DNA of 64,000 nucleotides from Cavia porcellus (Eukaryota > Chordata > Mammalia > Rodentia > Caviidae), in the NCBI RefSeq assembly GCF_034190915.1, contig NW_026947493.1, forward strand, positions 45,812,501-45,876,500, given 5' to 3'. The number at the start of each line of letters is the position of its first letter. Position 1 is the stretch's first letter. Below the pieces are notes generated by a model, which was given only the letters and a program-made list of their open reading frames with translations, was not told the DNA's origin and searched no databases. Both the position numbers and the translations under genes were made by a program. This document shows, one piece after another, positions 44,148 to 54,910 of the stretch.

Positions 44148-44518
44148 GGATCTGTTGGTTCTTTTGGAGGTGTTGGTTCTCCTGCAAGAGCTTGTCATGC
44201 TGGCTTCCCTGACATGAACTCAACTGTTATCACCAGAAGAACTCAGGACCTTATCGCTGAGAATGGCTGCAGTTCACTTTTGGGGAGCCCTGGTCCTTTA
44301 AGTATCACTTCCTAGCTCCAGGGGGAAAGATGTGTGCTGTTCAATCTCCAGAAGCTTGTCATGCTGACTTCCTGATATGAACTCTGTTGTTCTCACCATT
44401 AGAGCTTGCGACCTCGTTGTCACTGAGGATGGTTGTGGTACTTTGTAGGGGAGCCCTGGTCCTTAGATTTTGAGTGTTACTTCTTGGCTCCAGTGAAAAA
44501 CCCTCAACCTACTGTCAC
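43798..44518 (+). mobile_element. Unclassified LTR-like region with tandem duplication
   Basis: Starts tgttagtatgcc and may end ctactgtcaca. A TATA-like gcataaaaaggag lies near 44062, with transcribed-looking sequence and a TTG repeat after it. Two related units of about 145 bases (44190 and 44354, both opening gcttgtcatgctg and containing ggggagccctggtcctt) follow. No target duplication is visible, so an LTR identity is only suggested. Confidence 0.35.
44113..44146. repeat. (TTG)n microsatellite
   Basis: Eleven TTG units. Frames with leucine or glutamine runs here are artefacts. Confidence 0.95.
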
Positions 44519-44559
44519 AGATCCTTCATTTAGCAACTTTCTCAGTACAAAGTCTCAAG

Positions 44560-44801
44560 TCAAGGAGAGTTTGGAGTAAGTATTTCAAGCACAAAAAGAA
44601 AGCAACAATCCAGATTTGAAACTATTTTTCACAATTGATGGAGCAATAAGATACTTCCAAGACAAAGAACACCTGGAGAAATTCATGACCATCAAACCAG
44701 CACTCCAAAATGACCTGAAGAACAGTCAGGAAAGAGATAACAAGGACTGCAATTCCAGGAACCCCAAGACAATGAGTCAACCAGGCAAGGCAAGTAATTA
44801 A
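44560..44801 (+). pseudogene. L1 ORF1 C-terminal fragment
   Basis: The frame contains IRYFQDKEHLEKFM and TIKPALQ, the C-terminal end of ORF1p, followed by a stop and a short spacer before ORF2. The upstream RNA-binding part is missing. Confidence 0.8.
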
Positions 44802-45128
44802 ACAGAGAGGAAAATAACCAAAAATAGGAAAATAACATAACATGGATAAATCAATACATACCAGTTATAAGCATCCATGTAAATGGTCTCAATTCAACAG
44901 TGAAAAGAAACAGACTAGGAAAATGGATCAAGAAACAAGATCAACCCAACAATATGCAACATACAAGAAACACATTTAATTAGAAAAGAAATCCATAGTC
45001 TGAGAGTCAAAGGATGCAAAGTAATATCCATGTCACAGGAACCTGGAACAAAGTAGGGGTAGCTATTCTATTTGTCCATGAAGTGAATGTCAAGCCAAGA
45101 CTTATAAAGGAAAGTAAAGGTCATTACA

Positions 45129-45231
45129 GGACTAGGGATTTAGCTCAGCAGCATAAGCGCCTGCCTTGCAAGCAGGCAGTCGTGTGTTTGATCCCTGATA
45201 CCAATAAAAAGGAAAAAGACAAATAAAAAAA
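45129..45231 (+). repeat. Young ID SINE in L1 ORF2
   Basis: ggactagggatttagctcag...cctgccttgcaagcaggcag with the tail aataaaaaggaaaaagacaa. Target aaggtcattaca, identical at 45117-45128 and 45232-45243. Confidence 0.95.
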
Positions 45232-45291
45232 AAGGTCATTACAACCTTGTAAAGGAAACAGTCCAAGAGAAAGAGAGAAAGAGATAATGAT

Positions 45292-45319
45292 CATATATAT
45301 ACATATACACACACACACA
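45292..45319. repeat. TA/CA microsatellite
   Basis: catatatatacatatacacacacacac-type run inside the L1 ORF2 region. Confidence 0.85.
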
Positions 45320-46423
45320 TATTCACCAAATGCCACCACACACAACTACAAAAATTAAATATTCATGGAAAAGAAAAATTAAAAAATCACTAATACATTT
45401 TGTCCTAAGGGACCTCAATATCCCATTATCACAAATAGACAGATCAACTAGACCAAAAAAATCAGCAAAGAAATATCAGAACTTTGAATAAATGGACTTA
45501 GTGTATGTCTACAGAATGTTCCACTTCACAGTATCAGAATATACATTCTTCTCAGCTACACATTGGATATTCTCCAAAATAAACAACATACAACTCATAG
45601 AACATGATTAAATAAATGCAAAAGAATTAAAATTATTCCATGCATATTTTCAGATCTTAGTGCAATGAATTTAGAAACCAATGTCAAAAGATACCATAAA
45701 AACCTCATAAACACATGAAAATCAAATATCCTCCTGACCAATCAAAGGGTCTCAGATGAAATTAAAGAAGTCAGAAAGTTTCTACAATTAAATGATAATG
45801 CCAACACAACATATTGGAACTTATAGGAAGCAATAAAATCACTCCTACAGGAGAAACTTATAGCACTGAATCCTTATATCAGAAACACAGAGCAAGATCA
45901 AATAAACAATCTAATGTTGAACTTTAAGATTCTAGAAAAAGAAGAACAAGTCAGGCCCAAAGCTTGTATAAGGGAGGAAATAATAAACATCAGAGCAGAA
46001 ATTAATGCAATAGAGACTAAGAAAACTATACAAAGAATCAATGAATCAAAGAATTTATTCTTTGAATAATTAAATAAAATTGACAAATTCTTAGCCAAAC
46101 TTATCAAAGAAAGAAAAAGAAAAGACTCAAAGTAATACAATTAGGAATGAAAAGAGTGAAATCAACATATCCTGCAGAAATCCTGAATATCATCAAAGCC
46201 TGCTTTGAGAACCTGGAAGAAGCATTACTCCGATACCAAAATCAGAGAGAGACTCAACCAGAAAAGAGAACTATAGGCCAGTCTTCCTGATAAACATAGA
46301 TGCAAAAAGTCTCAAAAAATAATTACTGGCAAACAAAATGCATTAAATCATAAAGATGATCATAAACTATAACCAAGTAGAATTCATTCAAGGAATGCAA
46401 GGATGGTTCGACTTATGCAAGTA

Positions 46424-46560
46424 CACCTGGGCATGGCAGCACACACCTGTAACCCAGCACTCAGAAGCCTGAGGAAAAAGAATTGCTGTGAGACTTGAGG
46501 TCATCCTGAACTACAAAGTAAGTTCAAATCTAGCCTGAACTCATCTCAAAAAGAGAAGAA
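46424..46560 (+). repeat. B1 SINE at L1 deletion junction
   Basis: acctgggcatggcagcacac...cagcactcagaagcctgagg...atctagcctgaactcatctc. L1 text on its two sides is not contiguous; several hundred bases of ORF2 are absent. Confidence 0.85.
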
Positions 46561-48269
46561 AAAAATGAAAATATATCCCTTGGGTAGGAAAAACTAATAC
46601 AATAAAAATGACCACATTTCCAAAATTGTAATACAGATTTAATGTAATCATCATCAAAATATCAATAGCATATCTCATAATATTATAGAAAACAAACCTA
46701 AAATTTATTTGAATGCTGAAGAGAATTAGAATAACAAAAATTCTGGGCAACAAAAGCAAGGCATGTGAAATACAATCTCTGACTTGACATTACATTATAA
46801 AGCTATGCTCATAAAAACAGCATAGTAATAGTAAAAAAAAAAAAATCAATGGAACTGATTAAAAGATGCAAAAACAACTCCAGACATACTCAGCCACCTT
46901 ATTTTTAACAAAAGAGCCAAACACCTTATCTGGAAGAAAAATATCCTCTTTTAATAAATGGTGCTGGAAAAACTGGCTTTCCACATGCTGAAGAGTAAAC
47001 TAGACCCATATCTTTCACCATGTACTGAGCTAAAATCAAAATGGATCTACATGTTAAAAACAAAACACTAAATCTTCTGGAAGATAGAATAGGTAGAACT
47101 TTTAAGATATTGGTATAGCCTAAGACTATGGGCAAAACCCCAATGACACAGGAAATATCACAAAAAAAATTGACATCTGAGGTATTTTCTTATTAAAAAG
47201 CTTTTGCACAGCAAAAGATACCATCGAGAGAAAAGGCAACTTACAATGTATGAAGCAATGTTTTCCAGCTATTCCTCAGACAAGACTAATATCTAAAATA
47301 TACAAAGAACTCAAAGAACCAGACCTCTCACATTAAAGACCCAATCCAAAAATGAGTATCTAAAATGAATAGACATTCCTCAGATAAAGAAGCACTAATG
47401 ACAAATAAATATATGAAAACATGTTCAATATCACTGATCATTCAAAAGATGTAAATTTTAAAATGTCAAGATTCCATCTCACTCCAGAAAGAATGACTAT
47501 TATCAGGAAATTGACAAAAAATTGGAAAGGTTGTAGGGGAAAAGAAACTCTTCATCATTGTTGCTGGGAGTGTAGACTGGTGCAACCAATGTGGAATTCA
47601 ATGTGGAGACTTCTCAAAAGACTAAAACTAGAAGTTCCATTTGACTCATTTATTCCTCTGTTTGGTATCTCCCCCTGCAAAATTAAAAGCATCATACTAC
47701 TGAGACATATGAACACCCATGTTTATAGTAGCACAGTTTGGAATAGCTAAATCTTGGAAAGAGCCCATATGCTCATCAGCTATGAATCAATAAAGAAAAT
47801 GGGTTTCTATACGATGGAGTCTACTCTGCCATAAGAAAGGGTAAGCTTGGACATTCCTCATTAAATGGATGCTCACTGAGACCATAGTCCTAAGTGAAAT
47901 ACACTGGACACTTAAATATTGCATTGTTTCTCTGGTGTGAGAAAATAAAGTATAAATAAGGACCAAAATATATAATAGATATTTGTGAAATGAGAAGGGA
48001 AAAAAAGGAACAGGGTAGGGGAAAGGAAGGAAGGGAAGAAAAAGGAGAATAGAAGATTAAAAATGGAGACCAAGCTTCTGCAAATAAGGAGGGAAAGTGG
48101 GATTGAAGAGAGGGGAAAGGAAGGGGAAAAAAGAAGAATGAAGATAAGTCATGTACAAATACAAATTCCCTGTGATAAATGTGATCATTATGTATATCTA
48201 AAATGTGCCAAGGAAAAAAACAAAATTGAAAAATAAAAGAACCAGAAAAAAATTACTATCCTTAGCAGA

Positions 48270-48365
48270 ATCTTTTTTGCGTTATATTTTTGCTATGCAA
48301 TATCACCTAGAAACTTTCTAGACATATAGAATTTTCAGAATCTACCTTTACAAGATCTCACCAGT
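48270..48365 (+). mobile_element. Possible MER5A-like DNA transposon fragment
   Basis: tcacctagaaactttctaga...tagaattttcagaatctacc resembles the text of the short hAT-type element MER5A. Weak. Confidence 0.35.
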
Positions 48366-48529
48366 TCCTCTGTTCTTCCCCAGCATGATTAGGAAGCGTT
48401 GGTCTCTGTGGCCTCAGTGAGTCTCCCTCCTTGGTGTTCCCCAGCTCCTGTAGTGGTGATCTGGCTGCAGGAGGTCACTTGCTAGGCTCCTCATCCCCAC
48501 AGAGCCTTTGGAGATAGCACAGACTCAAT

Positions 48530-48850
48530 GCCTGTCACAACCTCAAAATGTGTAGGTTGAAGCCTTAGGACCCAGTTGAAGGTATTTGGATATGGGATCT
48601 TAGGGGTATAATTAGGTTTAGACAAAGTCATGAGAATGAGACCCTCATCTTGGTCTCTCTCTAGGCCCCCCACTTTCATATGAGAGCACAGGAATACAGC
48701 TGTTGTCTACCAGACAAAAAGAGAGCTAGCCTGAGAATCCAAGCACGCCAGTTCCCTGACACTGGACTTTCAGCCCACAGAACTGCTAAGAAATACATTT
48801 TAAGTCATCCATTCTGTGTGTTTGGGTCATGAGGCTGCTGTACTTGTCAG
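48530..48850 (+). mobile_element. MLT1-type LTR, plus strand
   Basis: cacaacctcaaaatgtgtag...ttgaagccttaggacccagt...tataattaggtttagac...actttcagcccacagaactg...ctgctaagaaatacatttt matches the order of MLT1 LTRs. Confidence 0.75.
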
Positions 48851-49127
48851 TGGATTAATCCATTGGTGTTTATAACTGCATGTGATGTTAGGAGGTGAGT
48901 GAGGCCTAGCTGGAGGTAGGTCACTGGGGTGTGTCTTTGAGAGAGTATCTCTTGCTGATGTTCTTCCCCTGTTTTTCTTGGTCACTATGAAACAGTTTTG
49001 CTCTGTCACATCTTTCCACATAATGGAGCCAGGCAACCATGGACCGAACCTTCTGAAACCATGAACCAAATGATTTGTTTGGCATGTCAGGTGTTTCATA
49101 CCAGCAGTGAGAAAGTTGATTAATACA
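48851..49127 (+). mobile_element. MaLR-type LTR, plus strand
   Basis: ggattaatccattggtgttt...gaggcctagctggaggtagg...tcactggggtgtgtctttga...ending gagaaagttgattaataca. Confidence 0.75.
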
Positions 49128-49644
49128 TAGATGTGCCAATTGATGTATCACTTTTTCTCTGTGCATTCTGTCTCCCATGGTCTTCCCAAGAACTTCTTTC
49201 TAGCTAATCTTCCCCTTAGCCTTTACAGGACAGTCAAAGGGAGTGGGCATATATAGTATTCCAAGTGTACAAAAACTTCTTATAATTCAACAAAAACATA
49301 GTCATACAACCGAATATATAAGTAGGGAAAGGACATGAATAGACATTTTTCTAAAATATACAAATGTATGGTGCATACTTTAAAAGACAGCTAATGTCAC
49401 TAGTTATCAAGGAAGCATGAATCAAAATGATTCTTTTGATTCGACATAGGTGGCTAGAATTAAAATATAATAGAATCCATCCACAGTGCCACAAAACAAT
49501 GACAATGACAACAACAATAAGCATTGGTGAAGTGTAGAAAAACTGGAACCCTCACACTTTGCTGTGTGGGATTATAAAATGGTCAAGAACAGCATGGTGG
49601 ATAAATTAAGATTATCTAAGCCCAACATTTCTATTATTAGCTAT

Positions 49645-50044
49645 TGTTATGGTTTATACTTAGATAAGCATAAAGCATCTTGTTCTCCTGGGTGGGCTTT
49701 TGGGAGACAATTGGATCATGAGGATGTGATACTAATGAGTTGATGAGTCTACTGCCGAGCCAAATGTGATGTTTGGGGTCAAGGTCTGGCCAGAGACAAT
49801 CACCGTGGGCATGCCCTGGAAGGGTTATTTCCCCACCTCCTCAATGCTCTATCTCTCTCTTTTTCCTGCCCTTATGCAATGACCTATTTCTCCTCTGTCA
49901 TGTCCCTTTGTCACACTCTCCTGCCTTGGGGCCAGTTGACTATGGATTGAAACATTTGCAAACTGTGATCCAAAATATATCCCTTCATCTTATAGCTGTG
50001 GGTGCTGGATATTGTATCTTAGCAATGAGAAAGTAACTAATCCA
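49645..50044 (+). mobile_element. Solo MaLR-type LTR in L1M
   Basis: Starts tgttatggtttatacttag and ends gagaaagtaactaatcca. Flanks gctat (49640-49644) and gttat (50045-50049) fit a 5-bp target duplication with one change. Confidence 0.88.
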
Positions 50045-50211
50045 GTTATAGACCCAAAAGAAATGAAAGTATGTATTCTCACAAAACATTTTATCTGAAT
50101 ATTTACAGTAACATTATTCACTATTTTCAAAAGATAGAAAAATTCCAAATGAGCATCTACAGTGGATAAACAAAATGTAGAGTATAAATAGAATGGATCA
50201 TTGTTCAGCCC

Positions 50212-50546
50212 TGTCTTAGTTACTTTATGCTCGTCACTGAGACAAAATACCTGATGCCCAAGTTGGGAAAGGAAAGGTTTATTTCTTACAGTTTTTGGAG
50301 GTTTCAGTCCATACTCAGTTGGCTCCCAGGCAGGCGGGCATGGCTGGGCCGCCTTTCATGGCAGCTGCAAACCACAAAAAGGAACCAACAAAGAGCAAGA
50401 CACACCTTCTTCCTGCCATTACATCACATCCTGGCTCCACCCCTTAGTGGGTGGAGCACTGACACCCAAGCACTAGACAATGAATGAATAACAAATGCAC
50501 AATTCAAACTCATGAGGCCTGGGGGACATGCACATAAACCATGACA
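50212..50546 (-). repeat. 3' LTR of the complete MaLR-type element
   Basis: 335 bases. In the minus-strand reading it follows the purine-rich tract. Plus-strand frames across it (about 86 codons) are antisense artefacts also found in the other LTR. Confidence 0.93.
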
Positions 50547-52028
50547 TTCCACCCCTGGCCCCCAGGACTCATGTACATCCTTTATACAAAAGACATTTAG
50601 TTCACCTCCAAGAGTTGCCAAAGTCCTAACAGCTTCAGCATTGCTGAAAAGTCCAAGTCCAAAGTCTCCTCCAAGATCTATGGCAAACTCTTAACTGTAA
50701 CCCCCTGTACAAGTGAAACAAGGTTAAACATTTCTGAAATGCAAGGCACAAGATAAACATTACCATTCTAAAAGTTACAAACAGGGGAATATAAAGTATT
50801 GGAAACAAAGCAAGTCCAACATCCAGCAGGACAAACATTAAGTCCTAGAGTTCCATGCTTAGCATCTGAAGCAATCTGATTGCAAGCTCCAAAAGGCTTG
50901 GTGATTCCACCCCCAGGGCACTTCCAGCAATTTCAACTCCTGCAGCTTTTCACTTAAATCTTCTCTGCTTGCTTTTTGCAGCTTCCCTTGGATCATCCAC
51001 ATTCCTGGCTTTTCCAAACTTCTGGGGTCTCCACTGCACCTTCAGCTTCACACTTACATCTTCACAAATTGCCCTCTCAGGGGCACACTGCTTGGCCAGC
51101 CAGGCCCTTTGCAATTGAGGTGGAAGCCATCTTACCCTCAGAATTTGTGCATTTTCCTTGCACCTAAAATCAGCACCTTGTGGATGCTGCCAAGCATTGC
51201 TAGCTGAAGCAGTAGCCAGGCTTTTCTCTCTCTTGGCTGTAGGGGTCAGTTGTCTGGATCGCAGGGATCTGTTTACCTGATTGTAAGAAAAAGCTTCTCT
51301 ACATTGCCGCCATTCTGCAACCTCATGTGGCCTCTGTCACCATTCTGGAACATGGCGCTCTGCAGCTTCTCTCTCTGAGCAAATTTTTTCACCTTTGCTG
51401 TGAGGCTGCACAGGGTGGGGACCTGCTTCCTGGGATGCCCCAGGCCTTCTTTCTTATCTCTCTGTTTCTCCTTAGGAATCAAAATCTCAACTCTGTCTTT
51501 ACAATCCACAGCCTTCCTGGAATTTTCCTTCTGGCCAAACTCACAGCATTGTAAATTATCCTGCTGGCTTCTTTGCTCTTGATTTGAAACATAAAGCTCA
51601 CTAAAAGCCGCCAACAATAGCCATGCCACAGCCTCAACATTCGATTGCTTTTTAATTTCTTTTTCAAGGTTGATCATTGCCCTTTGTCTCAGTCTCAGGC
51701 AAAGTCTCTGGGCAGGAGCAAAATGCAGACAAACTTTCTGCCAAGCCATAACACAAATCATGTGGAGCCCAACAACCAATACAGTCCTTCTTCCCAGCAG
51801 AAACCTCCCAAGCCTGGTCTTTACCATGAGGCTTTCTATCAGCCTTCTGGTCTCCTGAGCTCTGACCAGAATCTCCTCTACAGAACAGCCTAAGCAGCTC
51901 CAGCTCTATGCATCCAGGCGACATGTCCGATCCTTTCCAAATTCTGTCCACAAGCCATTTCCAAAGCCTCTTGAAAAACATGGTCAGATATAGTCACAGC
52001 AAATGACCCCACTCTCAGTACCAAATTC

Positions 52029-52367
52029 TGTCTTAGTTACTTTTTATGCTCGTCGCTGAGACAAAATACCTGATGCCCAAGTTAGGAAAGGAAAGGTTTA
52101 TTTCTTACAGTGTTTGGAGGTTTCAGTCTATACTCAGTTGGCTCCCAGGCAGGCGGGCATGGCTGGGCCACCTTTCATGGCGGCTACAAACAGCAAAAAG
52201 GAACCAGCAAAGAGCAAGACACACCTTTTTCCTGCCATTACATCACATCCTGGCTCCACCCCTATGTGGGTGGAGCACTGACACCATCAAGCACTAGATA
52301 ATGAATGAATAACAAATGCACAATTCAAACTCTTGAGGCCTGGGGGACATAGACATAAACCATGACA
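52029..52367 (-). repeat. 5' LTR of the complete MaLR-type element
   Basis: 339 bases. In the minus-strand reading it drives the internal region. It is bordered by the primer-binding site at 52023-52007. Confidence 0.93.
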
Positions 52368-52709
52368 AGCCCTAATCAGGAATGAAGCACTTACACATTC
52401 TACATGGATGAACCTGGAAGCCACTGAAGGAAGCTATACACAAAGGACCACACATTTCGTATTTCTTTTGTAAGAAATATCCCAGAATAAGGAAAGCCAT
52501 TGCCACACAAAGCAGATTGCTGTTGAATGGAGCTCAGCAAGCAAAGAATGGAAAGTGGCATGACTTTATGGGTATGAAGTTACCTCAATATGTTTGAGGG
52601 TACCTTCTGACGTGATAAAAACAATCAATAACTAGTGATTATGGTTCCACAGCATTATAAATGTAGCAAATGCTGCTCTGGGTTTACAACTTACTTTGTT
52701 ACATGTGTT

Positions 52710-53085
52710 TGCTATAGTTTAGTTCTGGAATGTTCCCAAAAGTTCATCCACAAGAGATATGATCCCCATGTTGAAGCTGCTAGGAGGTGGTAGAAAACAC
52801 CCTAAGGGAGAGATCTTGTAGGATATCATTAGGTCATTGGCAGTGTATCCTCAGCACACCTGGCCCTTTTCACATCTTCTCTTTTGCTTCCTGGACACAA
52901 GGAATGGTTTTGCAGTCTCCCTCTGTGATGGGCTGCCTCACTGTGAACCCAATCAGTATAGCTTTGATTGGCTTCCAGTCACGTACTGGAACTTCCAAAA
53001 CAGTGTCTCAGACTAAACCTTGTGTCTTTTTAAGTTGATTATTTCAGGTATTTTGTCAATGCTCAACAGAAAAACAGATATAAGA
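52710..53085 (+). mobile_element. MaLR-type LTR, plus strand
   Basis: tgctatagtttagttctgga...gttcatccacaagagatatg...cagactaaaccttgtgtctt...atttcaggtattttgtcaat. The 3' end is decayed. Confidence 0.75.
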
Positions 53086-54465
53086 CCTACCTTACAAAGA
53101 CTTACAAGGTAGGCTTATGATCACCATCTGCAGAATCAGGAGTGGAAAAGTTCAAAAAAGCTATCTGCACATTGGGGATGTGAAGGATCCAGTCAAAGAT
53201 GGGAGATCTGGAGCTCACCATGGAGTCCTTGTGGGGGTGTATAAGGAGACTGAAGAGTCTGAACTGCAAACCAGGAGATAGATGTCCAAGGAAAAAGCAA
53301 ATAGTGGAGTTCATCCAGAAATAAATCAGAAGCAAGACTTTGTTCTTCTTTCCCCTTTTTATTTCATTCAGGCTATGCATATACTGGTTGGTGCCACTCA
53401 GATCCAGGATGGGTCTTCTGTCTTCAGTAACGCCCTTCAGTCACACTCAGACCTGTGCTGATCCAATCAGTTGGACATTTCTCCCTCAAGTTAATGATTA
53501 CAGTTAACTCTCACAGTCACAGAAAGCTGACACAGTGTTATATTACAATAAGAAAGAAGAGAAGCAGAAAGGAGACAGTCAAGGAGACAGAGACAAAGAT
53601 CTCAAAACAAAGAAATGAAGATAAAAGAGAATTCTAAGAAAATCACCTATTAATGTGAAACTCACCCATCCATTTTTTATAAATAACTAATATTTGATTT
53701 GACTGGCAATCACATCTTCTAATATTTTCCTGGATTCTTTCGTACCCAAAAGAAAGCTTTTTCCAAACTCAGTCCTAAGGCACAGTCCTACTATTTATAT
53801 TCTTCCTCCCCCACAAGCATTAGCTTTCCACATGTGATCGCCCAATATGTATTTTTAGCCTACTCTTTGCCCCTGAACTCAGAGAGGGGTATTTCCAACT
53901 CTCCCTGGATAATCTTATTTGAATGCCTCACCACTATCTTTTACTTAATATTTTCAGGTTCTCTCTGAAAATAGCCCCCATCACCACCTTTCACTCACAC
54001 TCTTTGGGCCAATCATCTTAATTTACAAAATCTAAAACCCAACTGGTGTGGGGGAGTTTTTAAAGCCACATAGCTGGCTAGCATGGCCCCAATTCTGAAA
54101 GGTTACAGTCATCTTTCACTCCCTTCCTTCATCCGACCTCTCCTATTAGTCACTAAATTGTGTTGATCTTTCCTTCAAATGGTCTTTGTATCCTTCTGCA
54201 CTCTTCCATCCCTACTGCCAGCCTCCCATCTGGGTTTTCAACACCTCCATCTCAATGCCTGCAGCAGCCTCCTGGCAGGTCTCTGTAACTCCATCCTGCA
54301 TGCTGTGGCTTCGGGAGCTCACCCCAAACCACAGGATGTTTGCATGGAAAGGATTTAGGAGACCTTCAAATCTGTTGCACCAAACTGAGAGGATGTGAGA
54401 GCCAACACAAACCTCTGCCTGCTGCCTTGGTCCACACTATCTTTCCAACTATCAAGCTATAGGAA
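53086..54465. other. Unassigned stretch with possible ancient repeats
   Basis: The part near 53370-53530 recalls MaLR-related text. The part near 54200-54310 (ctgcagcagcctcctggcag) recalls an ancient conserved mammalian repeat. Neither is firm, and no gene is seen. Confidence 0.4.
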
Positions 54466-54858
54466 GCAAGACACACGGGCACATAGGCACATGCCTATAA
54501 TTCCAACTGTTTGGGAGGCTGGGGAAGGAAGATCACAAGTTCAAGGCCAGCCTGAGCAACTTAGAGACTCTGTACCAAAGTAAAAAATTAAACTGGGAGT
54601 GGTAGTACACATGTGGAATCCCAGCACTTGGGAGGCTGAGGCAGGGGATCACTGTGAGCTTGAGGCCAACCTGGGCCACACAGTAAGGTCAAGGCGAGCC
54701 TGAATTACAAAGCAAGACCCTGTCCTAGAATAAAATAAAGTATTAAAGGTGATACACATTAAAAAATCAAAAGTCAAAAGAGCCAAGGGTATTATTCAAT
54801 GGTAAATGCGTAAAGCATCCATGTGGCCTTTAGTTCAATCTCCAATAATGCACACATG
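54466..54858 (+). repeat. B1-dID composite SINE split by a B1
   Basis: The B1 half (ggcacataggcacatgccta...cagcctgagcaacttagaga) ends at about 54590. The ID-derived end (gggtattattcaatggtaaa...ctttagttcaatctccaata) resumes at about 54775. Between them lies an independent B1. Confidence 0.75.
54593..54745 (+). repeat. B1 SINE inserted in B1-dID
   Basis: ctgggagtggtagtacacat...ggccaacctgggccacacag / ggcgagcctgaattacaaag with the internal duplication; AATAAA-rich tail. Confidence 0.9.

Positions 54859-54860
<2 letters not shown>

Positions 54861-54906
<46 letters not shown>
54861..54906. repeat. (CA)n microsatellite
   Basis: About 20 CA units grown from the 3' end of the B1-dID. Confidence 0.95.

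Positions 54907-54910
<4 letters not shown>

Larger units (their letters stand above)
44845..47930 (+). pseudogene. L1 ORF2 pseudogene
   Basis: Opens with the VNGLNS...GKWIKKQDQ-like start of the endonuclease domain, then GVAILF (near 45050), the linker region near 45860-46080 and the [24 protein letters not shown] text near 46360. After the B1 it resumes at the WVGR-like segment and ends with a diverged C-terminal cysteine region (near 47520). The FADD catalytic motif is deleted. Many stops. Confidence 0.88.
44555..48235 (+). mobile_element. Older L1, 5' truncated, internally deleted
   Basis: Carries the end of ORF1, a decayed ORF2 with much of its endonuclease preserved, and a 3' UTR with a long G-rich purine tract (about 47985-48150) and an A-rich end. 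Part of the reverse-transcriptase core is missing around a B1 at 46424-46560, and another segment is missing near 46210. An ID is inserted at 45129. Confidence 0.9.
50212..52367 (-). mobile_element. Complete non-autonomous MaLR-type LTR retrotransposon
   Basis: Two LTRs (50212-50546 and 52029-52367) enclose about 1.48 kb. Both start tgtcttagttactt and end accatgaca on the plus strand. The target agccc is identical at 50207-50211 and 52368-52372. Orientation is minus: AATAAA (in AATAAACC) reads on the minus strand of each LTR. Next to the 5' LTR (plus 52007-52023) is a tRNA-Leu-type primer site TGGTACTGAGAGTGGGG, and next to the 3' LTR is a purine-rich tract. By hand the LTRs differ at about 17 positions plus two 2-bp indels. 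Overlapping minus frames at 51827-51273 and 51981-51664 are of unknown meaning. No polymerase is encoded, as usual for MaLRs, which depend on ERVL enzymes. Confidence 0.93.
49260..52680 (+). mobile_element. L1M fossil hosting two LTR-element insertions
   Basis: L1M text runs to 49644, resumes at 50045 (gacccaaaagaaatgaaagt), stops at 50211 and resumes at 52368 (gaatgaagcacttacacatt...atggatgaacctggaagcc). The pieces join in the order expected of one old L1 3' end. Confidence 0.88.

Noticed and set aside
43989..44315. Leucine- or glutamine-repeat protein frames on both strands
   Set aside because: Created by the (TTG)n microsatellite at 44113-44146.
51273..51981. 184- and 105-codon minus frames as an independent gene
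   Set aside because: They overlap in different frames entirely within the internal region of the MaLR-type element. At most gag-like remnants.
50227..52301. Two similar ~85-codon plus-strand frames (50227-50487 and 52046-52297) that look like a duplicated gene
   Set aside because: They are the same antisense frame across the two LTRs of one MaLR-type element. The similarity is LTR identity, not gene duplication.
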